Source: Microvirga lupini
Lineage (GTDB): Bacteria > Pseudomonadota > Alphaproteobacteria > Rhizobiales > Beijerinckiaceae
Direction: 5' to 3'
Assembly (NCBI RefSeq): GCF_014191055.1
Contig: NZ_JACHWB010000002.1
Coordinates: 744,001 to 808,000, forward strand
Length of the DNA stretch: 64,000 bases
Notes under the pieces: model-generated
Told to the model about the DNA's origin: nothing
Seen by the model: only the letters and a program-made list of their open reading frames with translations
The model's database searches: none
Translations under genes and position numbers: made by a program
Shown: one piece after another, positions 54,352 to 64,000 of the stretch
How the letters are laid out: every line of letters starts with the position of its first letter
Position numbering within the stretch: position 1 is the first letter of the stretch

Positions 54352-54628
54352 ACTCACACATAAAATCCAACCAAAGCAGCATATATTCTCTACGTTATCG
54401 CGGTATGAATAGTATCCTGATCATAGGCGCATCCCAGGTATTCTGGAATTCAGGACTGTGATGAGGCAGCAGGTACGGATGGAAAATAAAGAAAGATAAA
54501 CGGCACGTGCTCGGACATACCGCGCGATCCGCGGAATGGCATCGAAAGAAAAGGTCGACAGCCCGGGTAACTGAGCAGGTTCCGAGGAGCGACCGCACGA
54601 GCAATCCGAGAGATGCCGGGGGCAACAC

Positions 54629-56800
54629 ATGGCAGTCATTCTGATCCTCGACGACAAAAGCACGAACCGCAACATCTATTCCCGGCTCGCTCAGACGATC
54701 GAGGATGGTGCTGTGGTGCATGCCTTCGCCTCGCCGGTCGAGGCCCTCGAATGGCTCCAGGGCAACGCCCCCGACCTGATCGTGACCGACTTTCGGATGC
54801 CCGGCATGGACGGAGCGGAATTCACCAAGCATGCAAGAGGCAGCGCAACCGGAGTTGATGTTCCGATCATCGTCATCACTGCCTACGACGACAGGGCTTT
54901 CCGGCTTCGCGCCCTAGAGGCGGGCGCAACCGACTTCCTCCGGTCGCCCGTAGATCATTATGAGTTCGTGACCCGCGCACGCAATCTCCTCAAGCTGCAG
55001 CGCCAGCAGCAGCAGATCAAAGGCCGTGCCCAGGCCCTCGAGCAGCAGTTGCGCATCAGCGAGCGCTCGCAGGAGGAGCTCGTCCGCAGCAGCCGGGAAG
55101 CCCTAGCCCAGGTGATCGACACAGTGCCGGCCCTGATCAGTGCCACCGACAAGAACAGCCACATCGTCTTCGTGAATGCCCACTTCGCCGATTTCGTCAG
55201 CTCCACGCCGGAAGCCCTGACGGGAAAGCTGCTCAGTGAGGTTTTGCGCAGCAACAAGCCGGACTTCAATCATCAGGTTCATAGATCCATTCTGAAGAAC
55301 CAGCGGAGCGCTGTGAGCTTTGAGGAGAGCATTGTTGACATCTCTGGCACCGAACGGGCCTTCCTGACCACCAAGTCCTCGATGCCCGCCCTTACAGGTG
55401 GGGAGACGAGCGTCCTGACCACGTCGATCGACATCACGGAACGCAAGCAGGCGGAAAGCACATTGCGGCACATCGCGCTGCACGACACGCTGACCGACCT
55501 TCCCAATCGGAGAATGCTCAACGACTGGATCCAGCAGGAACTGTCCAGCGAAGGCGCGTGCTTTGCTATACTCCTGATCGATCTCGACCGTTTCAAGGCG
55601 GTCAACGACGCGCTCGGCCATGCCGGAGGCGACCGCATGCTCCAGTTGGTGTCAGGTCGCCTCCTCGGCGTGGTTTCGAGCACTGATCTCGTCGCACGAA
55701 TGTCGGGAGACGAGTTCGTCGTCGTGCAGGCGAATATCGCAGCGCCGGACGATGCGAAGAACCTGGCGCGCAGAATCATCGATTCCCTTTCCGCGCCGTT
55801 CCTTCTTGAGGACACCGAGCTCAGGATAGGCTGCACGATCGGCATCACCCTGGCGCCGCAGGACAGCGGAAGTGCCGACAGGCTGCTCCGATATGCGGAC
55901 CTCGCCATGTACCGGGCAAAGGCCGAGGGAAGGAACACGCTGCGCTTTTATTCGCCCGAGATGGACAGCATTTCGTGGAACAACATCAGCCTGGAGGCCG
56001 ATCTCCGCAAGGCGATCGCTCAGGAGCAATTCGAGCTCTACTACCAGCCCCAGATCGATCTCGCGACGGGAGCCATCGCGGGAGCAGAGGCGCTCCTACG
56101 CTGGAGCAGGCCAGAATTTGGCCTCACGTCGCCCAACGTGTTCATCGACATTGCGGAAGAAACAGGACTGATCAACGAGATCGGCACCTGGGTTCTCACA
56201 AAGGCCTGTACACAGGCCGCCACATGGCAGAGCCTCGGGCATGCTCCGTTCAGAATCTCGGTCAACCTGTCCCCCCTGCAGTTTCTTCGACAGGACATCG
56301 TCCAGGTTGTCGAGAACACCCTTGAGCAAACTGGCCTGAATCCCGGCTCCCTTGAGCTTGAGCTCACCGAGGGTAGCCTTCTCAAGGATGTCGAGCGCAC
56401 CAAGCAGGTTCTCCGCAGCCTAAAAGAGCTCGGGGTGAGGGTTGCGATAGACGATTTTGGCGTGGGCTTCTCCTCCCTCAGTTACCTCAAGAACTTTCCC
56501 GTCGACACCTTGAAGATCGACCGCTCGTTCATCTCGAGCCTTCTGGCCGGAAGCCGCGACGAGGCCATCGTCAGGGCGATCATCTCCCTGGCCCAGAGCC
56601 TTGAGCTGAAGGTGGTCGCCGAGGGCGTCGAGACCAACCAACAGCTCGCGTGTCTGCTCAGTCTTTCCTGCGATGAGGCCCAGGGCTATCTATTCAGCCG
56701 TCCCGTGCCATCCGGCATTTTCGAGTCCCTGCTTAGGGACTATCCTCGCTACTTGCTGCGGAACCAAAGCGTGCCAGCCAAGAAGGTTCAGCTTTCGTGA
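54629..56800 (+). CDS. response regulator with REC-PAS-GGDEF-EAL domains (cyclic-di-GMP turnover)
   Basis: The protein has 723 residues. REC domain at 1-120 with the acidic pair Asp8-Asp9 and phosphoacceptor Asp54 ([11 protein letters not shown]). A Gln-rich coiled linker is followed by a PAS domain (about 170-280, [24 protein letters not shown]). The GGDEF domain carries SGDEF at 359-363 instead of GGDEF. The EAL domain (about 460-705) has EALLRW (E487), [29 protein letters not shown] and AEGVET, so all phosphodiesterase residues look present. The net effect is probably c-di-GMP hydrolysis controlled by phosphorylation. The stop overlaps the GTG of the kinase gene, so kinase and regulator are coupled. 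Confidence 0.92.
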   Translation: MAVILILDDKSTNRNIYSRLAQTIEDGAVVHAFASPVEALEWLQGNAPDLIVTDFRMPGMDGAEFTKHARGSATGVDVPIIVITAYDDRAFRLRALEAGATDFLRSPVDHYEFVTRARNLLKLQRQQQQIKGRAQALEQQLRISERSQEELVRSSREALAQVIDTVPALISATDKNSHIVFVNAHFADFVSSTPEALTGKLLSEVLRSNKPDFNHQVHRSILKNQRSAVSFEESIVDISGTERAFLTTKSSMPALTGGETSVLTTSIDITERKQAESTLRHIALHDTLTDLPNRRMLNDWIQQELSSEGACFAILLIDLDRFKAVNDALGHAGGDRMLQLVSGRLLGVVSSTDLVARMSGDEFVVVQANIAAPDDAKNLARRIIDSLSAPFLLEDTELRIGCTIGITLAPQDSGSADRLLRYADLAMYRAKAEGRNTLRFYSPEMDSISWNNISLEADLRKAIAQEQFELYYQPQIDLATGAIAGAEALLRWSRPEFGLTSPNVFIDIAEETGLINEIGTWVLTKACTQAATWQSLGHAPFRISVNLSPLQFLRQDIVQVVENTLEQTGLNPGSLELELTEGSLLKDVERTKQVLRSLKELGVRVAIDDFGVGFSSLSYLKNFPVDTLKIDRSFISSLLAGSRDEAIVRAIISLAQSLELKVVAEGVETNQQLACLLSLSCDEAQGYLFSRPVPSGIFESLLRDYPRYLLRNQSVPAKKVQLS

Positions 56801-59328
56801 TCGCAGACTTCCTGTCGCGGCTGAAGAACAGCCCCGATCGCGAGCACGAGATGAGCTTCAACAGGCTCATCTTCCTGAGCCTGATCGCGGCCTACACGTT
56901 CTGGATCAACCCGTCCGTCCCGCACGAGGCGCTGATTGCCGCAACTGTCTTTGCCCTCGTCTCAGTGGGCATCGCTGTTCACATTGTCCTCAGGCCGCAC
57001 CAATCGACGATCCGGCGGATCATAGCCATCGTCAGCGACCTCGCGACGGCCTCCGTGCAGCTCCACTACGTCGGGGAGACGTCGTCCGTTCTTTTCCTGC
57101 TCTATCTCTGGATCACATTCGGCAACGGATTTCGCTTCGGCATCCGCTTTCTGTATATTGCGGTGGCCGTCTCGGTGGTCTGTTTCGCCATAGTCATTTA
57201 CACGACACCGAGATGGCGTGACGATATTTATCTCTCGGCGACTCTGCTGCTGAGCCTTGTCGTGCTTCCGCTCTATGCCAGCACGCTCATTCGGAAACTT
57301 TCCAACGCCAAGTCTCAGGCGGAAGCGGCCAATAGGGCGAAGACCCTGTTTCTCGCCAGCGTCAGCCATGAACTGAGAACACCGCTGAATGCAATCATCG
57401 GTCTGTCGGGCCTCATGGCCGGGACGGATCTCGACGCGGAGCAGCGCGGTATCATCCGCACGATTGGCTCTGCCGGCGAGTCCCTGCTGCGGCAGATCAA
57501 CAGCATCCTGAGCCTGTCGCGCATCGAAGCGGGAAAGATGCCCATCGAACGGATTGACTTCGATCTGTTGGAGGTGCTGTCCACCGCCCGCGCTATGGTT
57601 CTCACGCAGGCTCAGCTGAAGGGTCTCCAAGCGACGATCCATATCGCCCCGCAGACGCCCCTTCAGCTCCACGGACCGAAGCATCAACTTGAGGAGATCC
57701 TGCTCAACCTGCTCGGCAACGCCGTCAAATTCACGGAACGAGGCTATGTCACCCTCGCAGCCCATCCGATGACTGAGAACGGCAGGAGCTTCGTCCGCTT
57801 CATCGTCTCCGATACGGGCATCGGCATCGCCCCGCAGGCTATGGGCCGGATCTTCGACAGCTTCACCCAGGCCGACGAGACCATCATCAACCGCTTCGGC
57901 GGAACTGGCCTCGGCCTCTCCATCTGTCGGCAGCTGATCGAGGCCATGGGCGGCCAGATCGGCGTGGAGAGTCAGGAGGGTCACGGCAGTTCCTTCTGGT
58001 TCATCCTTCCGATGGAAGCATTGGACCGCAACGCCCTTGGCGAGCAGCAGCCTCTTCCGCTTAACCCCCTCCTGGCTTGCGCTGATCCGGGCCTTGCACA
58101 GCCTCTCGCGCTCCGGCTTGGCGACGGAGGCAACTGCCCCATCCTTCGGAACCTGTCTGAAGCAAAGGAATGGATCCTGCAGGCCCAGAGCGAGCCTGTC
58201 GCCCTGTTCTGCTGCAGCGACCTGCCCGCCAAGGCCCTGGCTGCAGAGATCGAGAAGGCCTCACTTCCCGTCCCTCCGGTTCTGATCCGCCCGAACGCTT
58301 CCCGGAGCTTTGTGGAACCGGATCTGATCCATGTGTCGAGCAGCGTACTGCCGCTCGATTTCACGACGGGTGAGGCGAGGACCGCCGTGTCCGCGGCGGC
58401 CGCTCAGACCTCCTGGGCTCAAACGATGCGGAGCGAGCCGGACAGGATGGAGCTTCCGGTCGGCTCCCGGTCCCTTTCAATCCTGGTGGCGGACGACAAC
58501 GCCACGAACCGTCTCGTGATATCGAAGATCCTGGAGCGGGGCGGACATGCCGCCCGCTGTGTCGAAAACGGGGAGGAAGCCCTCAACCTCCTGGAGGTGG
58601 AGAAGTTCGATCTCGTTATCATGGACATCAACATGCCCGTGATGACGGGCATCGAAGCTGCCAACCTGTTCCGGTTCACGGAGCCCCCGGGCACCCGCAT
58701 CCCGATCATCGCCCTCACGGCCGACGCGACGCCGGAGATCGTTGCCGAGACCCGTGCCGCGGGGATGGATGCCTGCCTGACGAAGCCCGTTCAGCCCGCA
58801 GTGCTGCTCAAGGCGATCGACGATCATGCCGCCCCCTCCCCCATCCCAGCGTCGGCCGAGACTGCCCCTACTGTCGACGGTCCGCCGAATGCCCTTGCTT
58901 CCGTGATTGACGAGTCCCTGCTCGCGGAACTGGAACAACTAGGAGGGAGAGAATTCGTTCTCAACCTCGTGGAGGAATTCTTCTCAGACGCGGAGCGTCT
59001 TATCGCCGAGTTGCGGAGCGCCGCAGCCGCGGGTGACTCGCATAGATTCCGCCTTGAGGCTCATGGCCTGCAGAGCGCCTCCGCGAATATAGGAGCAAGA
59101 ACCGTGCACGAGATCTGCGTCAGCTGGAGAAAGATCACCAGCGCGGATCTCGCCACGAGTGGAGCCGGTCAGATTGAGAGATTGGCACGTGCTCTTGAAC
59201 TTACACATGACCTGCTGGAGAAGCGACTTTCTTCCGCGAAAGAAACGACGGACTCTGCGGGTTCTGCAACAGCGCCACAGGTCTCACAGGATCTACAGAT
59301 CGCCCAAGGAGCGTCTTCATCGCTCTAG
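56797..59328 (+). CDS. rpfC: RpfC-like hybrid sensor histidine kinase (5TM-HisKA-HATPase-REC-HPt)
   Basis: The protein has 843 residues from a GTG overlapping the regulator stop (GTGA). About five membrane helices fill residues 22-165, including the RpfC-like [19 protein letters not shown] region. HisKA has His191 in [15 protein letters not shown]. HATPase has [11 protein letters not shown] and [12 protein letters not shown] has Asp610 in [12 protein letters not shown]. HPt has His756 in [15 protein letters not shown]. This is the domain order of Xanthomonas RpfC, the DSF sensor. Nothing like RpfG (HD-GYP) is in the neighbourhood; the REC-GGDEF-EAL protein is the likely output. Confidence 0.9.
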   Translation: MIADFLSRLKNSPDREHEMSFNRLIFLSLIAAYTFWINPSVPHEALIAATVFALVSVGIAVHIVLRPHQSTIRRIIAIVSDLATASVQLHYVGETSSVLFLLYLWITFGNGFRFGIRFLYIAVAVSVVCFAIVIYTTPRWRDDIYLSATLLLSLVVLPLYASTLIRKLSNAKSQAEAANRAKTLFLASVSHELRTPLNAIIGLSGLMAGTDLDAEQRGIIRTIGSAGESLLRQINSILSLSRIEAGKMPIERIDFDLLEVLSTARAMVLTQAQLKGLQATIHIAPQTPLQLHGPKHQLEEILLNLLGNAVKFTERGYVTLAAHPMTENGRSFVRFIVSDTGIGIAPQAMGRIFDSFTQADETIINRFGGTGLGLSICRQLIEAMGGQIGVESQEGHGSSFWFILPMEALDRNALGEQQPLPLNPLLACADPGLAQPLALRLGDGGNCPILRNLSEAKEWILQAQSEPVALFCCSDLPAKALAAEIEKASLPVPPVLIRPNASRSFVEPDLIHVSSSVLPLDFTTGEARTAVSAAAAQTSWAQTMRSEPDRMELPVGSRSLSILVADDNATNRLVISKILERGGHAARCVENGEEALNLLEVEKFDLVIMDINMPVMTGIEAANLFRFTEPPGTRIPIIALTADATPEIVAETRAAGMDACLTKPVQPAVLLKAIDDHAAPSPIPASAETAPTVDGPPNALASVIDESLLAELEQLGGREFVLNLVEEFFSDAERLIAELRSAAAAGDSHRFRLEAHGLQSASANIGARTVHEICVSWRKITSADLATSGAGQIERLARALELTHDLLEKRLSSAKETTDSAGSATAPQVSQDLQIAQGASSSL

Positions 59329-59488
59329 CAGACAGATCATCAGCTCGAAGGTGACGCACACAGGATTTCCGCCGAGGACCATCTCCCTTGAGAAGATCTC
59401 TCTTTCCATATCAACAACATAGATGGTGCTGCGCAATGCGCTCGCGCTATGGGCTCGACAGTAAGCTGCGGGCTTATGACCTTCGCAC

Positions 59489-59770
59489 TGCAGGTCGACG
59501 ATGTGGAGCTAAATCCAGTGAACAAAAAAGGGTGGCGTCGAGAATTTCCTCGGGCTGCTCCAGGCGACCCAAGAACTGTGTTCTAAAAGCATTGCCTTCT
59601 CGACCTCCGGCGTCAGCAGGCTCGCCAACGCTTCTGTGCGGATCGCGCCTGGCGCGATAACGTTGACCCCGATGCCATGCGGGCCGAGGTGGAGGACCAT
59701 GTTCGATGGCCAGGCGGCTCACCGCCGTTTTGGACAAGAGGTTCCAGGTCGCTCCAGCCGCCCGCGTCAT
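59489..59770 (-). pseudogene. short-chain dehydrogenase/reductase fragment, frameshifted
   Basis: Reading minus strand, NLLSKTAVSRLAIEHG in one frame joins HLGPHGIGVNVIAPGAIRTE and ALASLLTPEVEKAMLLE in another, then LGRLEQPEEILDATLF in the first again. These are the C-terminal half of an SDR enzyme (active-site Lys region, the NVIAPG motif and the substrate lid). There is no N-terminal Rossmann half and at least two frameshifts. Confidence 0.78.
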
Positions 59771-60204
59771 GATTGTTGACAGGATTTGGGCACCCCTAAG
59801 CGGTCTGCGCCGCCTTCAGATCGGCACGGTAACGTTGCAGCCGAGTCCTACGGTCCCGGCCTTTTCAATCCAGCCGCGGCGTTCGGCCTACGAGCTTGCG
59901 GCGGACCGTCTTCCGTGGAATTTTCTTCACATCCGCGAGGATGTGATTATGGCGTCTTGGCGCGGCTGGATGGACGTCTCGACCGCTGGAGTTCCTGTCA
60001 TTAGAAGAGCAGTGTTGAATGTATAGCCTGCCGCAGAGAGCTCCCGTTTCAGAATGATGCGACCTCACTACGGAAACGAAGCTCCGCAGGAGCACACTGA
60101 TGGGTGCCGGCCTCTTGCCCCAACCGCTTCGCCAGCTCCAATCAGTAGCGATCCGGACGTGCAGCCTGCGGAAGGTAACATGCGCCTAGGCCAGCCGCAC
60201 GGAC
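59771..60204. other. non-coding or decayed stretch
   Basis: A 434-base stretch with only short open frames on both strands and no recognised domain. It may contain further decayed gene sequence linked to the SDR fragment. Confidence 0.35.
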
Positions 60205-60360
60205 CTACCAGAGGACGATGGGAGCGGTCGTGGGATCGAGATGGTACCAGATCAAGAGCACGACGCCCAGAGTGGATGCGCCAAGAAAGTAGATCCAGCT
60301 CTGCCTGAAGATTCCCAGCATGCGAGGGAGTAAGTGAGGCTCACGCATCCCGTGCTCCAT
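60205..60360 (-). CDS. small membrane protein, hypothetical
   Basis: A 51-residue frame (ATG at 60360) with one good membrane span, SWIYFLGASTLGVVLLIWYH, flanked by basic residues on the N-terminal side (LPRMLGIFRQ). No family recognised. The frame extends upstream, but that part has no hydrophobic or conserved features. Confidence 0.5.
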   Translation of the reverse strand: MEHGMREPHLLPRMLGIFRQSWIYFLGASTLGVVLLIWYHLDPTTAPIVLW

Positions 60361-60588
60361 TGATGACCACCTCGGGTTCAACTGAACTCCGGCGGAAAGG
60401 TCCCTCTCCCACGGCTGTCTCAGGCGGAGACCGATGGCCGCACTGCAGCCCCCATCGAGTCTCATCCTGGGCGGATTCTACTGGGCCAAACCCTTGCGTC
60501 CGGCTCATATGTCAACCATATTGGGCGATATTGCCCCAGTTTCGGAGTTTTACGCGCGCTCCCCACCCGGAAGGAGACCACCCAAACC

Positions 60589-63525
60589 ATGTCCAGTGGC
60601 ATGCCCCTCCTGGCCATCGTCACCCTTCCTTTCATCGGGAGCCTCATTGCCGTCTTTCTGCGCCAGGATGCCAGGAATGGAGCCGCCTTCCTGGCCGGCA
60701 CCGTGGCCCTGTGTTGCACGGTCCTGACGGCGATCCAGTACCCTGCCGTTCATCGCGGCGCCGTTCTGCGCGCGGGTGTCGAATGGATCCCGACGCTTGG
60801 CCTCGACTTCACCTTGCGCATGGACGGCTTCACTTGGCTGTTCACCATGCTGGTCACCGGCATCGGCTTCCTGGTGGCGCTCTACGCGCGCTACTACATG
60901 TCGCCCTCCGATCCGGTACCGCGCTTCTTCGCATTCTTGCTTGCCTTCATGGGCGCCATGCTGGGCATCGTGCTCTCTGGCAACCTGATCCAGCTCGTCT
61001 TCTTCTGGGAGCTGACCAGCCTCTTCTCGTTCCTGCTCATCGGCTACTGGCATCACAATGCCAGCGCCCGTGACGGCGCGCGCATGGCACTGACGGTCAC
61101 AGCCACCGGCGGGCTGTGCCTGCTCGTCGGCGTCCTGCTGATCGGCCATATCGTCGGCAGCTACGATCTGGATCAGGTGCTGTCATCGGGTGGCAAGGTT
61201 CGCTCCAGCAGCCTCTACCTGCCGGCCCTGATCCTGGTCCTGCTCGGTGCCCTTACCAAGAGCGCCCAGTTCCCTTTCCACTTCTGGCTGCCGCACGCCA
61301 TGGCCGCGCCGACGCCAGTCTCGGCCTATCTCCACTCAGCCACCATGGTGAAGGCAGGTGTGTTCCTTCTCACCCTGCTCTGGCCCGTGCTATCCGGAAC
61401 GGAAGCGTGGTTCTACATCGTGGTGACAGCTGGCCTCTGCACCCTAGTCCTGGGCGCCTATGCCGCGATCTTTCAGCAGGATCTGAAGGGTCTGCTGGCT
61501 TATTCCACCATCAGCCATCTCGGGCTCATCACGCTGCTGCTCGGGCTCAGCAGCCCGCTCGCGGCGGTCGCGGCCATCTTCCACACGATCAATCACGCGA
61601 CCTTCAAGGCATCGCTGTTCATGGCAGCCGGCATCATCGACCATGAATCCGGCACCCGCGACATCCGGCGACTGAGCGGACTGTTCCGCTTCATGCCTAT
61701 TACCGCCACCCTGGCGATGGTCGCAGCCGCCGCCATGGCAGGCGTGCCCCTGCTCAACGGCTTTCTGTCCAAGGAGATGTTCTTCGCAGAAGCGGCAGCC
61801 TTCCATATCGACTCCCTGCTTGATCACTCGCTGCCCTACTTCGCCATGCTGGCGAGCGCCTTCAGCGTTGCCTATTCCCTGCGCTTCATCCACGGCGTGT
61901 TCTTCGGCCCACCGCCGGTCGACCTGCCGCGCACGCCGCACGAGCCGCCGCACTGGATGCGGTTTCCGGTCGAGTTCCTCGTCCTGGCGTGCCTGCTCGT
62001 CGGCATTCTCCCGGCGATGACCATCAAGCCTTTCCTCGCTAGTGCGGTATGGGCCGTCCTGGGCCCCGATACCCCGCCCTACAGCCTCGCCGTGTGGCAC
62101 GGCTTCAACGAGCCCCTGCTCATGAGCGTCATAGCGCTCGCAGGCGGCATCCTCCTGTACTGGCTGTTGCAGCGTTATCTCGCGAAAGGCATCGAAGGCC
62201 CTCCCCTAGTGCGTCGCCTTAAGGGCCAGCGCATCTTCGAGCGGGTGCTCGTCACCCTGTCTTGGAAATGGGCACGCTCCCTTGAGCGCTTGTTCGGCAC
62301 CCAGCGGCTTCAGCCACAGCTGCGGCTCTTGGTGAGTTTCGCGGTGCTCGCGGCCCTATGGCCGCTTTACCGGCAAGGGCTTGAGGCGGGCTCCCGCTCC
62401 AGTACGGCCTTCGACCCCGCCTTCCTCCTGCTTTGGATCGTCGGAGGCCTGTGCGCCATCGGGGCAGCCTACCAGGCTAAGTACCACCGCCTCGCGGCCA
62501 TGGTGCTGCTGGGCGGGGCGGGGCTGGTCACCTGCATTACCTTCGTCTGGTTCTCGGCGCCCGACCTTGCCATCACCCAGCTTCTCGTCGAGATCGTCAC
62601 GACGGTGCTGATCCTGCTCGGCCTGCGCTGGCTGCCGAAGCGGATCGAGATCGCGGGTGAAGGTCTCTCGTTAGGCCTTCACGCAAGGGGGCGGCGGGCG
62701 AGAGACCTGATGCTTGCTCTCGCGGCCGGCACGGGCATGACGCTGATTATCTATGCCATGCTCACGCGACCGCTTCCCGACACCATCTCGCGCTACTTCG
62801 TCGAGAACGCCTACGCGGAGGGTGGCGGCCGTAACGTCGTCAACGTCCTCCTGGTCGACTTCCGCGGCTTCGACACCTTCGGCGAGATCGTGGTGCTCGC
62901 CGTGGTGGCGATCACGGTCTTTTCGCTGCTGCGCCGCTTCCGTCCGGCGCCGGAGAGTGTGGACGCTCCGGAGCAGCAGCAGGTGCAGGACGCCTATGAC
63001 CAAGCCCGCCCGGACCGGGCCGTGGGCGATACGCTCGCGGATTATCTGACGATCCCGGCGACGATCATGCAGTGGCTCTTCCCCGTGATCATCATGGTTG
63101 CGATCTACCTCTTCCTGCGCGGCCACGACCTGCCGGGCGGAGGCTTTGCGGCCGGCGTCACGATGTCGATTGCCCTCATCCTGCAATACATGGCGGGTGG
63201 AACGCGCTGGATTGAAGCGCGCCTGCGCGTCCGTCCGATCAGCTGGATCGGCCTAGGCCTGCTTTGTGCAGCCTTCACGGGCATGGCCGCTTGGCTCTTC
63301 AGTCACCCATTCCTGACCTCATATTTCCAGTACCTGGATCTGCCCGGGATCGGCAAGGTGCCCGCCGCCACCGCACTGCTGTTCGACCTGGGCGTCTTTG
63401 CGGTCGTCGTCGGCGCAACGGTGCTCATTCTGATCGCCCTGGCGCACCAGTCGGTGCGAAGCTCGCGGACAGGCCGTCCTCCACTTTCCACAGCGGCCCC
63501 CGCCCTCACGAAGGAGCATGTATGA
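60589..63525 (+). CDS. phaA: Mrp/Pha-type monovalent cation/H+ antiporter subunit A (fused A-B)
   Basis: The protein has 978 residues. The NuoL/MrpA-like core has about 14 helices, with FFWELTSLFSFLLIGYW, the conserved Lys and His regions (TKSAQFPFHFWLPHAMAAPTPVSAYLHSATMVKAG in parts) and FLSKEMFFAEA. A C-terminal MrpB-like domain follows (TIMQWLFPVIIMVAIYLFLRG, DLPGGGFAAGV), so subunits A and B are fused, as in rhizobial pha clusters. It exchanges cytoplasmic Na+ or K+ for protons and contributes to pH and salt tolerance. It starts an operon with phaC and phaD. Confidence 0.94.
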   Translation: MSSGMPLLAIVTLPFIGSLIAVFLRQDARNGAAFLAGTVALCCTVLTAIQYPAVHRGAVLRAGVEWIPTLGLDFTLRMDGFTWLFTMLVTGIGFLVALYARYYMSPSDPVPRFFAFLLAFMGAMLGIVLSGNLIQLVFFWELTSLFSFLLIGYWHHNASARDGARMALTVTATGGLCLLVGVLLIGHIVGSYDLDQVLSSGGKVRSSSLYLPALILVLLGALTKSAQFPFHFWLPHAMAAPTPVSAYLHSATMVKAGVFLLTLLWPVLSGTEAWFYIVVTAGLCTLVLGAYAAIFQQDLKGLLAYSTISHLGLITLLLGLSSPLAAVAAIFHTINHATFKASLFMAAGIIDHESGTRDIRRLSGLFRFMPITATLAMVAAAAMAGVPLLNGFLSKEMFFAEAAAFHIDSLLDHSLPYFAMLASAFSVAYSLRFIHGVFFGPPPVDLPRTPHEPPHWMRFPVEFLVLACLLVGILPAMTIKPFLASAVWAVLGPDTPPYSLAVWHGFNEPLLMSVIALAGGILLYWLLQRYLAKGIEGPPLVRRLKGQRIFERVLVTLSWKWARSLERLFGTQRLQPQLRLLVSFAVLAALWPLYRQGLEAGSRSSTAFDPAFLLLWIVGGLCAIGAAYQAKYHRLAAMVLLGGAGLVTCITFVWFSAPDLAITQLLVEIVTTVLILLGLRWLPKRIEIAGEGLSLGLHARGRRARDLMLALAAGTGMTLIIYAMLTRPLPDTISRYFVENAYAEGGGRNVVNVLLVDFRGFDTFGEIVVLAVVAITVFSLLRRFRPAPESVDAPEQQQVQDAYDQARPDRAVGDTLADYLTIPATIMQWLFPVIIMVAIYLFLRGHDLPGGGFAAGVTMSIALILQYMAGGTRWIEARLRVRPISWIGLGLLCAAFTGMAAWLFSHPFLTSYFQYLDLPGIGKVPAATALLFDLGVFAVVVGATVLILIALAHQSVRSSRTGRPPLSTAAPALTKEHV

Positions 63526-63869
63526 CCGAGCTTGTCTTCGCGCTGGCCGTCGGAATCCTGACCGGGTCAGGGGTATGGCTGCTGCTGCGCCCGCGCACCT
63601 TCCAAGTCATTATCGGCCTATCCCTGCTTTCCTATGCCGTGAATCTGTTCATCTTCGGCATGGGCCGACTGCGGGTTGGCGCGCCGCCCGTCCTAGAAAA
63701 CGCAGAGGCTGTCGATCCGTCCCTCTACGCTGATCCGCTGCCGCAGGCGCTGGTGCTCACCGCCATTGTCATCAGCTTCGCCATGACGGCGCTTTTCCTC
63801 GTAGTCCTTTTGGCCTCGCGCGGCCTCACGGGCACCGACCACGTAGATGGCCGGGAGAATCCGCAATGA
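63522..63869 (+). CDS. phaC: Mrp/Pha antiporter subunit C
   Basis: The protein has 115 residues and three hydrophobic helices, homologous to NuoK: GVWLLLRPRTFQVIIGLSLLSYAVNLFIF and DPLPQALVLTAIVISFAMTAL in successive stretches. The ATG overlaps the phaA stop by four bases. The name follows the rhizobial pha antiporter and is distinct from PHA synthase phaC. Confidence 0.94.
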   Translation: MTELVFALAVGILTGSGVWLLLRPRTFQVIIGLSLLSYAVNLFIFGMGRLRVGAPPVLENAEAVDPSLYADPLPQALVLTAIVISFAMTALFLVVLLASRGLTGTDHVDGRENPQ

Positions 63870-64000
63870 TGGGTTTGGCCGGACACCTGATCATCGTCCC
63901 GATCCTGCTGCCGCTCCTCTCCGCGGCCGTGATGCTCCTCCTCGACGAACGCCGCCGCGGTCTCAAGAGCGTAATCGGGATCGGAACGACGGCTGCCTTG
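63866..64000 (+). CDS. phaD: Mrp/Pha antiporter subunit D, 5' part
   Basis: The first 45 codons only. Starts MMGLAGHLIIVPILLPLLSA and is cut by the window edge. The ATG overlaps the phaC stop by four bases (ATGA). The hydrophobic start and operon position indicate the NuoN-like subunit D. Confidence 0.85.
   Translation, partial: MMGLAGHLIIVPILLPLLSAAVMLLLDERRRGLKSVIGIGTTAAL

Noticed and set aside
59865..60095. 76-codon open frame on the minus strand
   Set aside because: No RBS, no domain and odd composition in a stretch of decayed sequence.

Overview
The window is a high-GC chromosomal segment from an alphaproteobacterium of the order Hyphomicrobiales (Rhizobiales), most likely a Microvirga/Methylobacteriaceae-like organism. 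That placement is inference from gene content. It rests on an ALA-synthase type hemA, a putative Irr-type iron box, phasins behind a TGC-rich PhaR-like operator, a tRNA-His of the alphaproteobacterial type (A73 and U72, no G-1), the murA-DUF2948-hisD-UPF0262-phosphatase gene order, a pha/mrp antiporter with fused A and B subunits, and dispersed two-hairpin intergenic repeats.

Region 1 (1-8.4 kb) is metabolic. A truncated glycolate/D-lactate oxidase subunit (glcD) diverges from a small cytochrome c followed by lutABC, which together form a plausible lactate oxidation unit. A flavin monooxygenase gene follows and is bracketed by two copies of the lutC 3' end, one intact and one vestigial. After it come a glycolipid-binding family protein and an iron-responsive bfd-bfr pair. 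Region 2 (8.4-23.7 kb) holds a Pat-like acyl-CoA synthetase/acetyltransferase, a GNAT protein, a PAS histidine kinase, two phasins, a Nudix hydrolase, an outer-membrane barrel, several small proteins, a degenerate hemerythrin-like protein with a phasin-like tail, an alginate lyase with an RTX tail, rarD and tRNA-His. Region 3 (23.8-35.2 kb) contains tctCBA, a TerC protein, azlCD, the murA-hisD cluster, hemA with an FNR/FixK-type box, and tRNA-Thr.

Region 4 (35.2-53.1 kb) looks accessory. It starts behind tRNA-Thr with a decayed IS6-family element that abuts a truncated PfkB sugar kinase. A nine-gene minus-strand catabolic operon follows: CUT1 ABC importer, enolase-superfamily dehydratase, GMC oxidoreductase with a small partner, GntR regulator and aldehyde dehydrogenase. 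A near-perfect palindrome stands upstream of its first gene. Next comes a four-gene CUT2 sugar ABC importer and a broken SsuB/TauB-like ATPase. Two 94-nt related repeats bracket the nine-gene operon.

Region 5 (53.1-59.3 kb) is the most interesting part. An rpfF-type DSF (diffusible signal factor) synthase gene is divergent from a two-gene operon. That operon encodes a REC-PAS-GGDEF-EAL response regulator and an RpfC-like 5TM-HisKA-HATPase-REC-HPt hybrid kinase. This is a quorum-sensing module in which the RpfG-type HD-GYP output is replaced by a GGDEF-EAL output. Region 6 (59.3-64 kb) has an SDR pseudogene, a small membrane protein and the start of the pha/mrp cation/proton antiporter operon, which runs off the window.
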